Assembly (NCBI GenBank): GCA_021292165.1
Contig: CM037878.1
Coordinates: 255,613,921 to 255,677,920 of the forward strand
DNA length: 64,000 nt
Reading direction: 5' to 3'
Source of the DNA: Shinisaurus crocodilurus
Lineage: Eukaryota; Chordata; Lepidosauria; Squamata; Shinisauridae
The position numbers and the translations under genes are program-made. Shown here one piece after another: positions 42,661-51,418 of the stretch; positions within the stretch are counted from its first letter, which is position 1; the number at the start of each line of letters is the position of its first letter. Under the pieces are notes generated by a model. It saw only the letters and a list, made by a program, of their open reading frames with translations. It did no database searches and was not told the DNA's origin.

Positions 42661-42831
42661 GCCTGTGGCTTACTCTGGCTCAGCTTGTCTGAGTGTGGAA
42701 AGCTAAGCAGGGTCAAGCTTGGTTGTTACTTGGATGGGAGACCCCTCCTTTAGTTTCCTGCATTGAGCAGGGGGCTGGACTCGATAGCCTTGTAGGCTCC
42801 TTTCAACTCTATGATCTATGAAATCTATGAA
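42661..42831 (+). mobile_element. 5S-rRNA-derived SINE with CR1-type tail
   Basis: Head GCCTGTGGCTTACTC, then GTCTGAGTGTGGAAAGCTAA, GCAGGGTCAAGCTTGG and TTACTTGGATGGGAGACC, which follow eukaryotic 5S rRNA order and include the internal pol III control region. The second half CCTGCATTGAGCAGGGGGCT, GGACTCGATAGCCTTGTAGG and ATCTATGA units match the 3' end of the CR1 at 35961-40083. A 5S head with a LINE tail defines a SINE3-type element that the CR1 enzyme could copy. It is inserted in the 3' end of the old CR1. Confidence 0.88.
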
Positions 42832-43030
42832 ACAATGCTGGCTCAGACAGAGGGCCCATCTAGTCCAGCATTCTGTTTGCACAGTGGCCAACTAGCTTTC
42901 TGTGGGAACCCACAAGTAGAACATGAGTGTAATAGTACCCCCCAGCTCATGTTCCCCCCCCCCAGCAACTGCTGTACATAGGCATGCTGCCTCTCTGATA
43001 GTGGACATAGATTATCACCATCCTGACTAA

Positions 43031-43686
43031 CAGGGATGGGTACTCGGACTCCAGGACTCGGCTCGTGAGTCGGACTGAGTCCCCACTCTGACTCGAGTCA
43101 GACTCGAGTCCCAATATTTTTAATGGGACTTGAGACTCGACTCAAATGCAAAATTGTGTTCCTCAAATGCAATATGGATAGGTTTTAGGAAGTACAGCAA
43201 GTTTATTTTTTAAAATCATTTTCCTAAAATGCAACCTTTCAGACATTTTGGGTTTGGCTGCCTCTGCCTGCCTGTTTGGGGTTCCCTGCCTCCTCTGCCT
43301 GCCTGGTCTCTTCTTAACCAGTTCAACAGTTGAATTGTCCAAGACAAAGGCCTCTGCCTGCCTGCTTTGTGGTTCCCTGCCTCCTCTGCCTGCCTGGTTA
43401 TTTTGGGTTTGTCTGCCTGGTCTGTTCTGGCCAAAATCAGTTGCAGAGTTTTGAGATAAAAAGGCACACGTGCCTAGAATTTATTTAAGCCACACATCTG
43501 TAGCCTTATTTTGTTGGGAAAACCCCCCCATTGATTTTAATAGGGACTCGTGGAGTCAGCTTTGGGAGTGACTCGTGACTCGAGTCACCATTTTGGACCA
43601 AGGACTCGGACTCGGACTCGAGACTCGGGTCCAAAGACTCGTGACTCGACTCATGACTCGAGACCAAGGACTCTTCAACATCCCTG
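43031..43686. mobile_element. hAT-like element packed with GACTCG motifs
   Basis: 656 bp, CAGGGATG to CATCCCTG, flanked by CTGACTAA (43023-43030) and CTGACTAG (43687-43694), 7/8 of an 8-bp target duplication. Both subterminal regions (43040-43145 and 43545-43675) carry many copies of GACTCG/CGAGTC in both orientations. The centre holds two imperfect tandem copies of a GCCTCTGCCTGCCTG block (about 43258-43312 and 43350-43403). Non-coding. The clustered short motifs may be transposase binding sites (inference). Confidence 0.8.
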
Positions 43687-43765
43687 CTGACTAGTAGCCA
43701 TTAATTGCCTCATTGCCCTTGAATTTGTCCCATCTCCTTTTAAACCCATCCAAATTGAAGGCCAT

Positions 43766-44013
43766 TTATTTATTTATTACATTTATACATTTATACCCCG
43801 ACTTTTCTCCTCCTGCAAGGAACTCAAGGCGGCTTACATAATCCTCCTCCTCCTCTCCGTTTTATCCTCACAACAACCCTGTGAGGTAGGTTAGGCTGAG
43901 AGGCAGTGACTGGCCCAAAGTCACCCAGTGAGTTTCATGGCCGAGCAGGGACTAGAACCCAGATCTCCTGAGTCCCAGTCCAAACACTCTCACCACTACG
44001 CCACACTGGCCAT
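43766..44013 (-). mobile_element. tRNA-derived SINE, family B, complete
   Basis: T-rich tail, ATTTATACCCCGACTTTTC, ACAACAACCCTGTGAGGTAG, GGGACTAGAACCCAGATCTC (B box reversed) and CACCACTACGCCACACTGG (A box reversed). The neighbouring GGCCATTTATT and TGGCCATCACTT show it split the old CR1. Confidence 0.85.
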
Positions 44014-44980
44014 CACTTCATCTTGTGGAAGGGAATTCCATAGTTGAACTAAGCGCTATGTGAAGAAATACCTCCTTTTATCTGTCCTGAATGTCCTTCC
44101 AATCAGCTTCATTGGATGACCCTGGGTTTTAGTATTATGAGAGAAGGAGAAAAACAACTCCCTATCCACTTTTGCCACACCATGCATAATTTTGTATATC
44201 TCTATCATGTCTCCCCTTACCCATTTTTTTCCTGTAAGATACAGTCCCACAGAGTTTTCACATAAGGGAGTTGCTCCACCCCCTTGATCATGTCAGTTGC
44301 CCTTTTCTACACCTTTTCTAACTCTACAATATCCTTTTTTAGGTGTGGTGACCAGAACTGTACACAGTATTCCAAGTGTAGACACACCATAGATTTGTAT
44401 AAAGGCAATATGATATTGGCAGTTTTATTTTTGATTCCTTTCCTAATTTTGCCTAACAAGGAATTTGCTTTCTTCACAGCAGCTACACACTGGGTCAACA
44501 TTTTAATTGAGCTGTCCATCATGGCCCAAAGATCTCTTTCTTGGTTAGTCAGCACTAGCTCAGATCACATCAGTGTATATGAGATATTGGGATATTTTGC
44601 TTCAATGTGCATCACTTGCTTACATTGAGAATTGCTTTTGCCATTTTGATGCCATTCTCCAAGTTTGGAGAGATCTTTTTTGAGCTCTTCACAGTCTCTT
44701 TTTTCTTTTAAGCACCCTAAATAATTTGGTGCCATCTGCAAATTTGTCCACCTCACTACTTACCTCTAATTCCAGATCATTTATGAACAAATTGAAAAGC
44801 ATTAGTCCCAACACAGATACCTGTGGGACACCACTGTTTACATCCTTCCATTGGGAGAATCTACAGTGTATTCCTACTCTCTGAACTGATTTTTAACCAG
44901 TGACTGATCTGTAAAAGGACTTCTCCTTTTATTCCATGAATGCTAAATTTACTCAGATGTCTTTTCAGGCTAAGGTCTGC

Positions 44981-45303
44981 TTGGCCCCACTTCCTTTAAC
45001 CACCCAGTATCTGAAGCAGCCAATTCTCCACTCTGCATACAACTGTTCCTGAATTTAAGTGCTGTGAAAGTTCTTCAGCCTTCCTCTGCGATTAGCCCCT
45101 TCTTGTTTCAATTCTCTGTCCACTTTTCTGCAAGCCTCATTTTCCACCTACCTACCTTTCCTTTTGTCTGTATCAGTTTATTGCCCTCTGCACATTCACT
45201 AGAGCCTTCTTGTTCCTTATTAACCCTGTCTCTTCCTCTTCCATGGCCACCCACTGTGTGAGATTTTCATTAGTAATGCTGCTGAATTTGCCAAGGTGGG
45301 GTG
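44981..45303. other. Unassigned non-coding DNA
   Basis: No recognisable gene; short A/C-rich frames without motifs. Confidence 0.35.
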
Positions 45304-45409
45304 GTGGGATACAAATTTGAGACAGAAACAGGAGGAGATAAGCATCCAAATGCAACGGAAAAAAGGAGAGAACTAGGTTCTCAGGATGCAAAAATCTTTA
45401 TTAAAGGAG

Positions 45410-45456
45410 CCCGACGCGTTTCGGCCTGTGTATTTTTCAAGGCCTTCCTCAAGGGG
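45410..45456 (-). ncRNA. Hammerhead-ribozyme-like motif, left arm
   Basis: Mirror image of the motif at 45571-45617, on the minus strand. Same sequence, same reservations. Confidence 0.35.
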
Positions 45457-45570
45457 TTGTAAAAGAGTCTGCAGATTTCTTGAACAACTAGTGTTTTCCA
45501 CTGTTTCACTGGCGCCAGTGAAACAGTGGAAAACACTAGTTGTTCAAGAAATCTGCAGACTCTTTTACAA

Positions 45571-45617
45571 CCCCTTGAGGAAGGCCTTGAAAAATACACA
45601 GGCCGAAACGCGTCGGG
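45571..45617 (+). ncRNA. Hammerhead-ribozyme-like motif, right arm
   Basis: Order of a type I hammerhead: CCC, then UUGAGGA (core CUGANGA with C3 changed to U), a hairpin GGCCU..AGGCC, GAAA, a very short ACG/CGU stem, then the cleavage-type triplet GUC and GGG that pairs with CCC. One extra A follows the core. Penelope-like elements carry hammerheads with such minimal third stems. Two departures from consensus mean activity is doubtful. Confidence 0.35.
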
Positions 45618-45686
45618 CTCCTTTAATAAAGATTTTTGCATCCTGAGAACCTAGTTCTCTCCTTTTTTCCGTGGGATACAAATTTG

Positions 45687-46547
45687 CCCTACTTCTATTG
45701 CTCATCCATATGCCAAACTGGTGGGAAACTTTCCCAAGCCAAGTACTTTAGACTGACTGGCCAGAGAGTGGAGTTGTGATGAGGTATACTCTTAGCTCTC
45801 TCATTAATATTGGAGGCTGACCAACTAGGGATAGGTGATGAAGTCAACCTCTCCTCTACATACTGTCAAACAAGTTTGGAATTTGGATGAGGACAAGTTC
45901 AGGAGCATACAAATACTGGCTTTATTGTTCCGGATGGGGAGGGTTGCCCTAAATTGGATGGCAGCAGGATGTGTTGGTCTATTGGGAGAAACCCACACTG
46001 AGGACTAAGTAAGTGCATGGTCTACTGAACAGCAAGTCAATAAAGCTGTGACCTAGTTTAACCCATATCTTAATGTCTCATTCCTTCTTTCAAGCTTTTG
46101 GGGCAATGAATCCTAGAAACTAAGCAATTTTAAAAATGAATGGGGCTGTTTTCCCGGTGCAAAGTTCCTGTGTAACAATCTCCCAATTTCCATGCTTCAG
46201 AATCCAATCCCTGGATATAGAAGATGATATACACAATCCCAAGCATAAGGCAACAAGCTTTGTGGCTTATCCAAGAGAAAATGAATACAACACAATTCAT
46301 CAACAGAACTAAGGTGTTGGGAGAGGGAAGGCATGTCTTTCAGCACAGAAGATAAATCAAACATCTTGTCTATTTCACATCAATATTAAAAGAGCCTGAG
46401 GTAAAGTGTACTCTTTTCCCTTGAGCTATTGTTCACACTCTTTGTCAGGATTATTGCATACAGTTTCTATAGACGTTTGATGGTGGTAAATGTTATATCT
46501 AAAACTGAGTTTTTCAAGATATATTGGCTTAGATTCAGACTAGGGGA
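45687..46547. other. Unassigned non-coding DNA
   Basis: No recognisable gene or repeat. Confidence 0.35.
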
Positions 46548-46738
46548 GGGGCCATAGCTTAGTGGTAGAGCACATGCTTTGCATGTAGAAGGTCCTAGGT
46601 CCAATATCCAGCATCTCCAGGTAGGGTTAGGAAAGGCTCCTGCCTGAAGTCCTGGAAAGATAGTGCCAGACCAGTCAGTGTTGACAGTACTGGACCAACA
46701 GTCTGATTCAGTATAAGGCAGCTTCCTATGTTCTTCGG
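46548..46738 (+). mobile_element. tRNA-derived SINE, family A, complete
   Basis: GGGGCCATAGCTTAGTGGTA (A box), GGTCCTAGGTCCAATATCC (B box region), CATCTCCAGGTAGGGTTAG, GTCTGATTCAGTATAAGG and CAGCTTCCTATGTTC. Directly followed by a short inverted-repeat element. Confidence 0.85.
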
Positions 46739-46827
46739 TTAGTTGAACTTTGTTCCCCTGAAATCAGTGGGACCAGATAATTAGGACTTAAGTCTCATTG
46801 ATTTCAGTGGGAACAAAGTTCAACTAA
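46739..46827. mobile_element. Short inverted-repeat MITE (possible mariner type)
   Basis: 89 bp: TTAGTTGAACTTTGTTCCC at the left and its exact inverse at the right, arms of about 36 bp. TA borders the GTTGAAC/GTTCAAC ends on both sides, which fits a Tc1/mariner duplication. Confidence 0.6.
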
Positions 46828-47426
46828 TGCAGTTTGGATCCAATCCTGTATAGTTTTGGAAGATTGAAATAATATTCCTGATGAAGCACAGAAGGCTGAA
46901 AGACATGTGCCGTGATCAAACAATCCTCTACTCGACACAGAACTGATGCTATGCACATTATGTGTGAGGAACAAAGGAGATTTGTTTTCTACTGATGTGT
47001 GCAACCAATACTGCACACGCCCATCCCACTGCACATAGGAAATTGGAGCATCTTGTGAGCACATCTCTGGATTTCAGTCAGTTAAAAAAAAAACCCCAAA
47101 AAACCCCTCTCATTTTTGTTGGAAAGCAAATACTGATCATTTCATCTGCTTTCTGTGGACATTAATTGGCTCTTCATTGCTTCTTTGACCCCTTTTCCTT
47201 GCACATTTGTTAGAAATCATCCACAGCTTCACAGTACTGAATAATTATTCCCCATAATTATTTCTGGAAAATAATCCCCACAATTCTCCCTCCCCTAAAA
47301 ACTTTTGCTACTCTTTTCAAAGCATCTACTTTCCTGCAAATATTCTATGAAGCTGCCTTCTACCAAATACTTCTGACTATTTGTCTTTCTATTGTCTATT
47401 CTGATCAGCAGTGGTACAACAGGGTA
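46828..47426. other. Unassigned DNA; possible reversed SINE A tail at 47341-47385
   Basis: TCTATGAAGCTGCCTTCTACC resembles the reversed 3' end of SINE A. Nothing else was recognised. Confidence 0.35.
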
Positions 47427-47879
47427 GGGATATATGAGAAATTCATTTCAGTTCATTTTTGACCAGAACTTACCCAGTTTGTTCCTCCTAGACATGAACA
47501 TGGTCCCAGATGCAAACTGTGGTAGCAGTCCATACATTTCTGAGCTTGCAATGTGATTTATGCCTCCCCCCCCAAAGTGTTTAAAAATGTGTACATTGGG
47601 ATGGAGGGGGAGGAAAGTGCATGAAAAAAAATGCAAACTTTTGATAAATGCATAGAAAACCACTTTAATCAATGGAAGAAAAATGTATCAATTTCGAATG
47701 TTTGCACAATTTATGCATAGATTTGGGGAAATGTGAGCAGAAATATACATGAACTTTTGTGGAAAGAAGAAGAAGCTTTTCCTCACAATCTGATACAGAC
47801 ATGAGACAGAACAAGCTTTGAGGTGGAATTCATAGAGCCTCCTTGCCAAGCTTGAGTGTTGCTGATTTGCACATCCCTG
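47427..47879 (+). repeat. A/T-rich inverted-end repeat (family E), near complete
   Basis: Starts AGGGATATATGAGAAATTCA and ends TTGCACATCCCTGCC, i.e. AGGGAT/ATCCCT ends. Internal blocks: CATACATTTCTGAGCTTGC, AAATGTGTACATTGGG and ACAAGCTTTGAGGTGGAATT. Non-coding. Confidence 0.6.
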
Positions 47880-48189
47880 CCACAGGGGCACAGGTGGAGG
47901 TCTTTCCCAGCACCTTCAGCATGGAAAACAGCTCCAGTTTATCTCAAGGAGCACCTCCAGCAACATCAAGTAGGCCGCTCAACAAGATCTGCCACGGACG
48001 GCCGTCTCTTTGTCCCATCAGCTAGAGCAGCCAGGCTGGTGGGGACCAGGAAGAAGGCCTTCTCTGTGGCAGACCCCAAGTTATGGAACTCCCTCCCTAG
48101 TGACCTTCGCCATGCCCCCTCTATGATGAGCTTCTGCCGGGCTTTAAAAACATGGCTTTTCAGGCGGGAATATGGGGTGGTGTGGCGAC

Positions 48190-48550
48190 TTAGGGATGTA
48201 ACCGCTCACCTCGGGGGGGGGCGTAGTGGGCTGAAATCGGCCCCGCTTACACCCACCTGAGACTCGTGGGCCTTACCGGGTCCTGGCCCTGCTCGCCTCT
48301 CTGCGACGGCCGTTTTAAGCCCTGTTACCCTGGTTTCTACGGAAAAGACGCAGTGCGGGGTCCCGTCGCACCGACGCAGGGTCCCGTCGCAGCCGGAAGT
48401 GATGCGACGGGACCGTCGCGGCGGGCGCGGGCAGCTTGAGCGGCTCGGGGAATTGCTCCATGCCACTGATATTCGAGTGGCAGGGGGCCCCAGTGCAGAG
48501 AGGAGAGGAGAGGCAAGGCAGCCCCCCCCCCCGGTACGTTAACATCTCTA
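48190..48550. mobile_element. GC-rich inverted-end element
   Basis: Left end TTAGGGATGTAACCGCTC and right end GGTACGTTAACATCTCTA are imperfect inverted repeats. The interior is CpG-rich and has an inverted pair GGGTCCCGTCGCA / TGCGACGGGACC (48368-48416). Inserted in the L2 3' UTR; TGTGGC occurs on both sides, a possible partial duplication. Confidence 0.5.
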
Positions 48551-48991
48551 TGTGGCATAACCCCACAATTCAGTTCCCTGGTGTATGTCTGCATTAGTAT
48601 GTTTAGTGAGTATAGAATGTTGAACTGAGTGGGTGTGGTTTGTGATGTCTTGGAAAGGGTGGGGGAGGAGTATATAAGGAGTGTCTGAGTGATGTCAGAG
48701 TAGTTGAGTTAGTTGAGTGTAAAGTGTGTGGAGAGTTGGGAGTTAGGTTAGTTGGGTTAGTCGGGTCGTTGTCTGTCAGGAGTTTTGAGAGAAAACTGCT
48801 TGTCTGAAGAGTGAAAGTATTTAGAGTTATACGGACTTAGGTTAATTATAAAGTGTTTGGTGTAGGCAGGTTTAAAGTTATTTTCCGGAACTAAGATTTT
48901 GAGAATTAAAATAAACTTATTTTTATTTTGTTTGCTACCCAAATCCTATGTGTCAGCTTGGCGTTATTAACCTGCATTACTGTTAAATCTA
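48551..48991 (+). mobile_element. LTR-like segment with TATA box and polyadenylation signal
   Basis: GTATATAAGG (48669-48678) is a good TATA box, and AATAAA follows at about 48909, some 240 nt downstream, as in an LTR. Ends could be TGTGGCATAACC and ..AATCTACA. No target-site duplication was found and the left boundary is shared with the GC-rich element, so assignment is uncertain. Confidence 0.4.
48669..48678 (+). promoter_or_regulatory. TATA box of the LTR-like segment
   Basis: GTATATAAGG in a G/T-rich context with GGGTGGGGGAGGA just upstream. Confidence 0.5.
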
Positions 48992-48993
48992 CA

Positions 48994-49013
48994 CACACAC
49001 ACACACACACACA
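48994..49013 (+). repeat. (CA)n microsatellite
   Basis: About ten CA units directly after the LTR-like segment. Confidence 0.9.
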
Positions 49014-49310
49014 CCTTTGTACCCACAGTATCATAAATCTAAAATAGATCCTTAATAACCTGTATTAATCTTTTCCCTCATTGGTAGGGGAAAGGTTTCA
49101 TTTGACCCTCCCCTCAGGTTTTTAAGTGTTGGTGCTTAGCCTGAGAAGGGTTTATGCATCGGGTCCTAGTGTGAAGGGGCCGTGTCGTTGCAGGTGGGTT
49201 AGGATTTTTTTTTTTAAAAAAAATTATACTGTTTTTATACTGTATTATTATTGTATTAGGTGGCCGGCCAGATGGGCAATTCATAAATGTATTAATAAAT
49301 AAATAAAATA

Positions 49311-49346
49311 AATGTAGCTCTACCACTGAGCCACAATCTCTGCCCC
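49311..49346 (-). repeat. Reversed SINE A head fragment
   Basis: GTAGCTCTACCACTGAGCCA is the reverse of a tRNA A-box region (TGGCTCAGTGGTAGAGC). No B box follows. Confidence 0.45.
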
Positions 49347-49639
49347 AAATCCATCAGGGGCCTCTAAATCTATCTCTCTTTCAGAAATGAAATTCAGTGG
49401 CAGTTCTAGTTTCGTACTTCAGAACAGAAGTGTCATTGCTGTCAAATATCTATCTCACAGCCCCTGGCCTGCGTTTATGCAGAAGGACAGTGTAGCTATA
49501 GAAAGCAGCAGGGGTATAACAGCTGTGTGGTACAACAGGAGAAAAAACCCGAAGTCCCATTAGCCACTAGCTCTTCCCTCTCCCCATGCAACAATTAAGG
49601 TCAGCAATATGAATAAGCAATCTTGCTAATAGCATTGAA

Positions 49640-50054
49640 ATGATTAATCAGAAATAACCACCAGAAGGTAAACCAAGCAATACATGAAAGCCAGCCATAC
49701 TATCCCTCCAGAGACTGCCCCCACCCCCAGCCCTCCACAAGTCTTGGGAAGGTCAGGAGATAAAACCAGGCAGGCAAACCTTTTTAGAGAGGGAGTTCCA
49801 AAGATAGGTTGCCACAATAGAACAGTCCTTGATCTTTCCACTACTATCTACACATGAAGATACACAGATCAGGGCCTCATCAAAAGATATTAAATTATGC
49901 TGGGGAACATACAGGGAAAGATGTTCCTTCAGATATTCAGAACCAAGGATGCTTAGGTCTTTGAAGGCAAGCACCAGCAACACTGTGAACTGGGACTGCT
50001 AAAGAACTTGCAACCATTGCAGCTCTTTGAGGGCAGATATTCGACGTTCTAAAT
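49640..50054 (-). mobile_element. L2-like LINE fragment
   Basis: The minus-strand frame 49753-49983 encodes MLLVLAFKDLSILGSEYLKE and IVATYLWNSLSKKV, parallel to FKALN..GPGYL and LWNSLP of other L2 copies. 5' and 3' ends missing; a MITE follows at 50063. The preceding 49347-49639 shows nothing recognisable. Confidence 0.55.
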
Positions 50055-50062
50055 GTCTAGCT

Positions 50063-50198
50063 CAGGGCTCTCCAACCTTGGGTCCCCAGATGCTGCTGGC
50101 CTACAGCTCCTAGCATACCCAGTCAGCATGGCTAATGGCAAGGGATTCTGGGAGCTGTAGTCCAGCAACATCTGGGGACCCAAGGTTGGAGAGCCCTG
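50063..50198. mobile_element. Palindromic hAT-like MITE, family 1
   Basis: 136 bp from CAGGGCTCTCCAACCTTGGG to its inverse. Flanked by GTCTAGCT (50055-50062) and GTCTATCT (50199-50206), 7/8 of an 8-bp duplication. Closest to the copy at 9866-10001. Confidence 0.85.
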
Positions 50199-50254
50199 GT
50201 CTATCTGCTACATTTTGGAACAGAATTCCCTTCTCCCCGGCCACAGTGCAACTG

Positions 50255-51030
50255 TGGGCGGGGAGAATTTTGCGCGCGGAGGAAAGGAGAGTGAGACCAC
50301 TATGGGGTGATCTCACCCTCCAATAGGATACAAGGGTGGAGCGTGCAGGACTGTTATTAGGCCCACATGCCCTGCACTCCGGGCTCTTTCTTTTGCAGCT
50401 CCCTCCCTCCCTCCCTGTTCTCAGTGTGGGCTTTTGCTGGCCGCCATTTCCAGGGGCCGAGTAGGAATTTTTGCTCATTGTCCTGATTGGCTGGGGGCAA
50501 TGGGCGTGTTTCGCCTACTCTACACTGTGTTGCAGGGTTGGGTGTTTTTTATTTTGGGTTTTCCGTGTGATTTGGTCCAATCCGGTCACATTTGGCTAGT
50601 AAGTGTGGGAATAGGCAGTGGGGTTAGGGTTTTGGTGATCATCCAATGGCACTGTTCAGGTGGCTGGCGAGACCTGTATCTCAACGCTTGCTGAGTTTAG
50701 CAGCTCAGTGGGGGGGGGGAATACGGATCGCCAGTGAGGATGGCTTACATCACACGGATCGGTATTCCATGGTACCGTGAGGTGGGGACTGTGAGAAAAC
50801 CTCCGAGCACCCAAGAGGGTGTAAAACTGGGGGGGGGTGGCGAAGTGCTGCGCCACCCCCCGGGTTTGGATGTATCTGCCCGGTATACCTCACTGGCCAA
50901 TGGCCGGTTTTAGTTAGTACCCTGCATTTTCACCCTTTGCAGATCTTGATTAATAAAATGTGGCCCTTTATTTACACCATATACTTGTGTCTCGCCTCTT
51001 CTTTTCCCCTTTTATGCGCGCAAACAGAAA
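50255..51030. mobile_element. GC-rich element with imperfect terminal inverted repeats
   Basis: The left end region TTTTGCGCGCGGAGGAAAGG and the reverse of the right end region (TTTGCGCGCATAAAAGGGG) align over about 50 bp, including GTGAGACCAC / GCGAGACAC. The interior is non-coding, with AATAAA near 50954. It may be a non-autonomous DNA transposon or a pair of inverted long terminal repeats; class undetermined. Confidence 0.4.
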
Positions 51031-51327
51031 TGCTGTATTAGCGTTACTTACAGCGCTCATTTTTACACTGCCACAAGCCTTTTAGCTGCGGTGAAAACCC
51101 TTCCCTATCCTCCCAAAATCCTTGTGGAATGTACTGATTAATTATCAGTATTAGTTGCTCTGACAAAAAATATAAATGCAAAGATCAGCCAGAGAAATGT
51201 TTAAACAAAAACAGCTTAGCTCTCAACATCATCTCTCTTCTTCTTCCATCTGAAGGAAAGCCACAAACCTCTCATTTGTGTTGCAAAAGGAATGTGAAAG
51301 AAAGTACTTGGGACACAGGAAATAAGA

Positions 51328-51334
51328 TCTCTCT

Positions 51335-51413
<79 letters not shown>
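51328..51413 (+). repeat. (CT)n(GT)n(GA)n compound microsatellite
   Basis: CT units to 51338, about 15 GT units to 51369, then about 20 GA units to 51413. The DNA just before it (51031-51327) shows nothing recognisable. Confidence 0.97.

Positions 51414-51418
<5 letters not shown>

Larger units (their letters stand above)
42640..44980 (-). mobile_element. Old CR1-type LINE, broken by three later insertions
   Basis: Minus-strand CR1, 5' end near 44980 and 3' end near 42640. Frames of decayed ORF2 remain: 44307-44555 (VKKANSLLGKIRKGIKN and YCVQFWSPHLKKDIVELEKV) and 44056-44250 (VRGDMIEIYKIMHGV), with the GIPQVSVL-like region near 44810. It is clearly related to, but much older than, the intact CR1 at 35961. 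Interrupted by a 5S-SINE (42661-42831), a hAT element (43031-43686) and SINE B (43766-44013). Many stops; inactive. Confidence 0.8.
45304..45686. mobile_element. Palindromic insertion with 16-bp target-site duplication
   Basis: The core 45355-45672 is a perfect palindrome: two 159-bp arms with no spacer and no mismatch, meeting at ACTGGCGCCAGT (45508-45519). GTGGGATACAAATTTG occurs at 45304-45319 and again at 45671-45686, marking an insertion. A 35-bp unpaired leader (45320-45354) lies between the left duplication and the palindrome. Each arm carries the motif AGGCCGAAACGCGTCGGGC. Retroelement origin is likely from the long duplication. The hammerhead-like motif points to a Penelope-like element or relative (inference). 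The identical frames on both strands (86 codons) merely reflect the symmetry. Confidence 0.8.
47880..49312 (+). mobile_element. L2-like LINE 3' part, interrupted
   Basis: The frame 47856-48260 encodes TAPVYLKEHLQQHQV, then VGTRKKAFSVADPKLWNSLP and MMSFCRALKTWLFRR, the end of an L2-like ORF2; the start of this frame lies in the neighbouring repeat. The 3' end resumes at about 49195-49312 (TTTATACTGTATTATTATTG, GGCCAGATGGGCAATTC, then AATAAATAAATAAA). Between them lie a GC-rich element and an LTR-like segment. Confidence 0.65.

Noticed and set aside
42661..42831. A 5S rRNA gene
   Set aside because: Only part of 5S is present, joined to a CR1 tail; it is a SINE.
45381..45646. Identical 86-codon reading frames on both strands
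   Set aside because: They result from the perfect palindrome and include the hammerhead-like segment; no protein motif is present.
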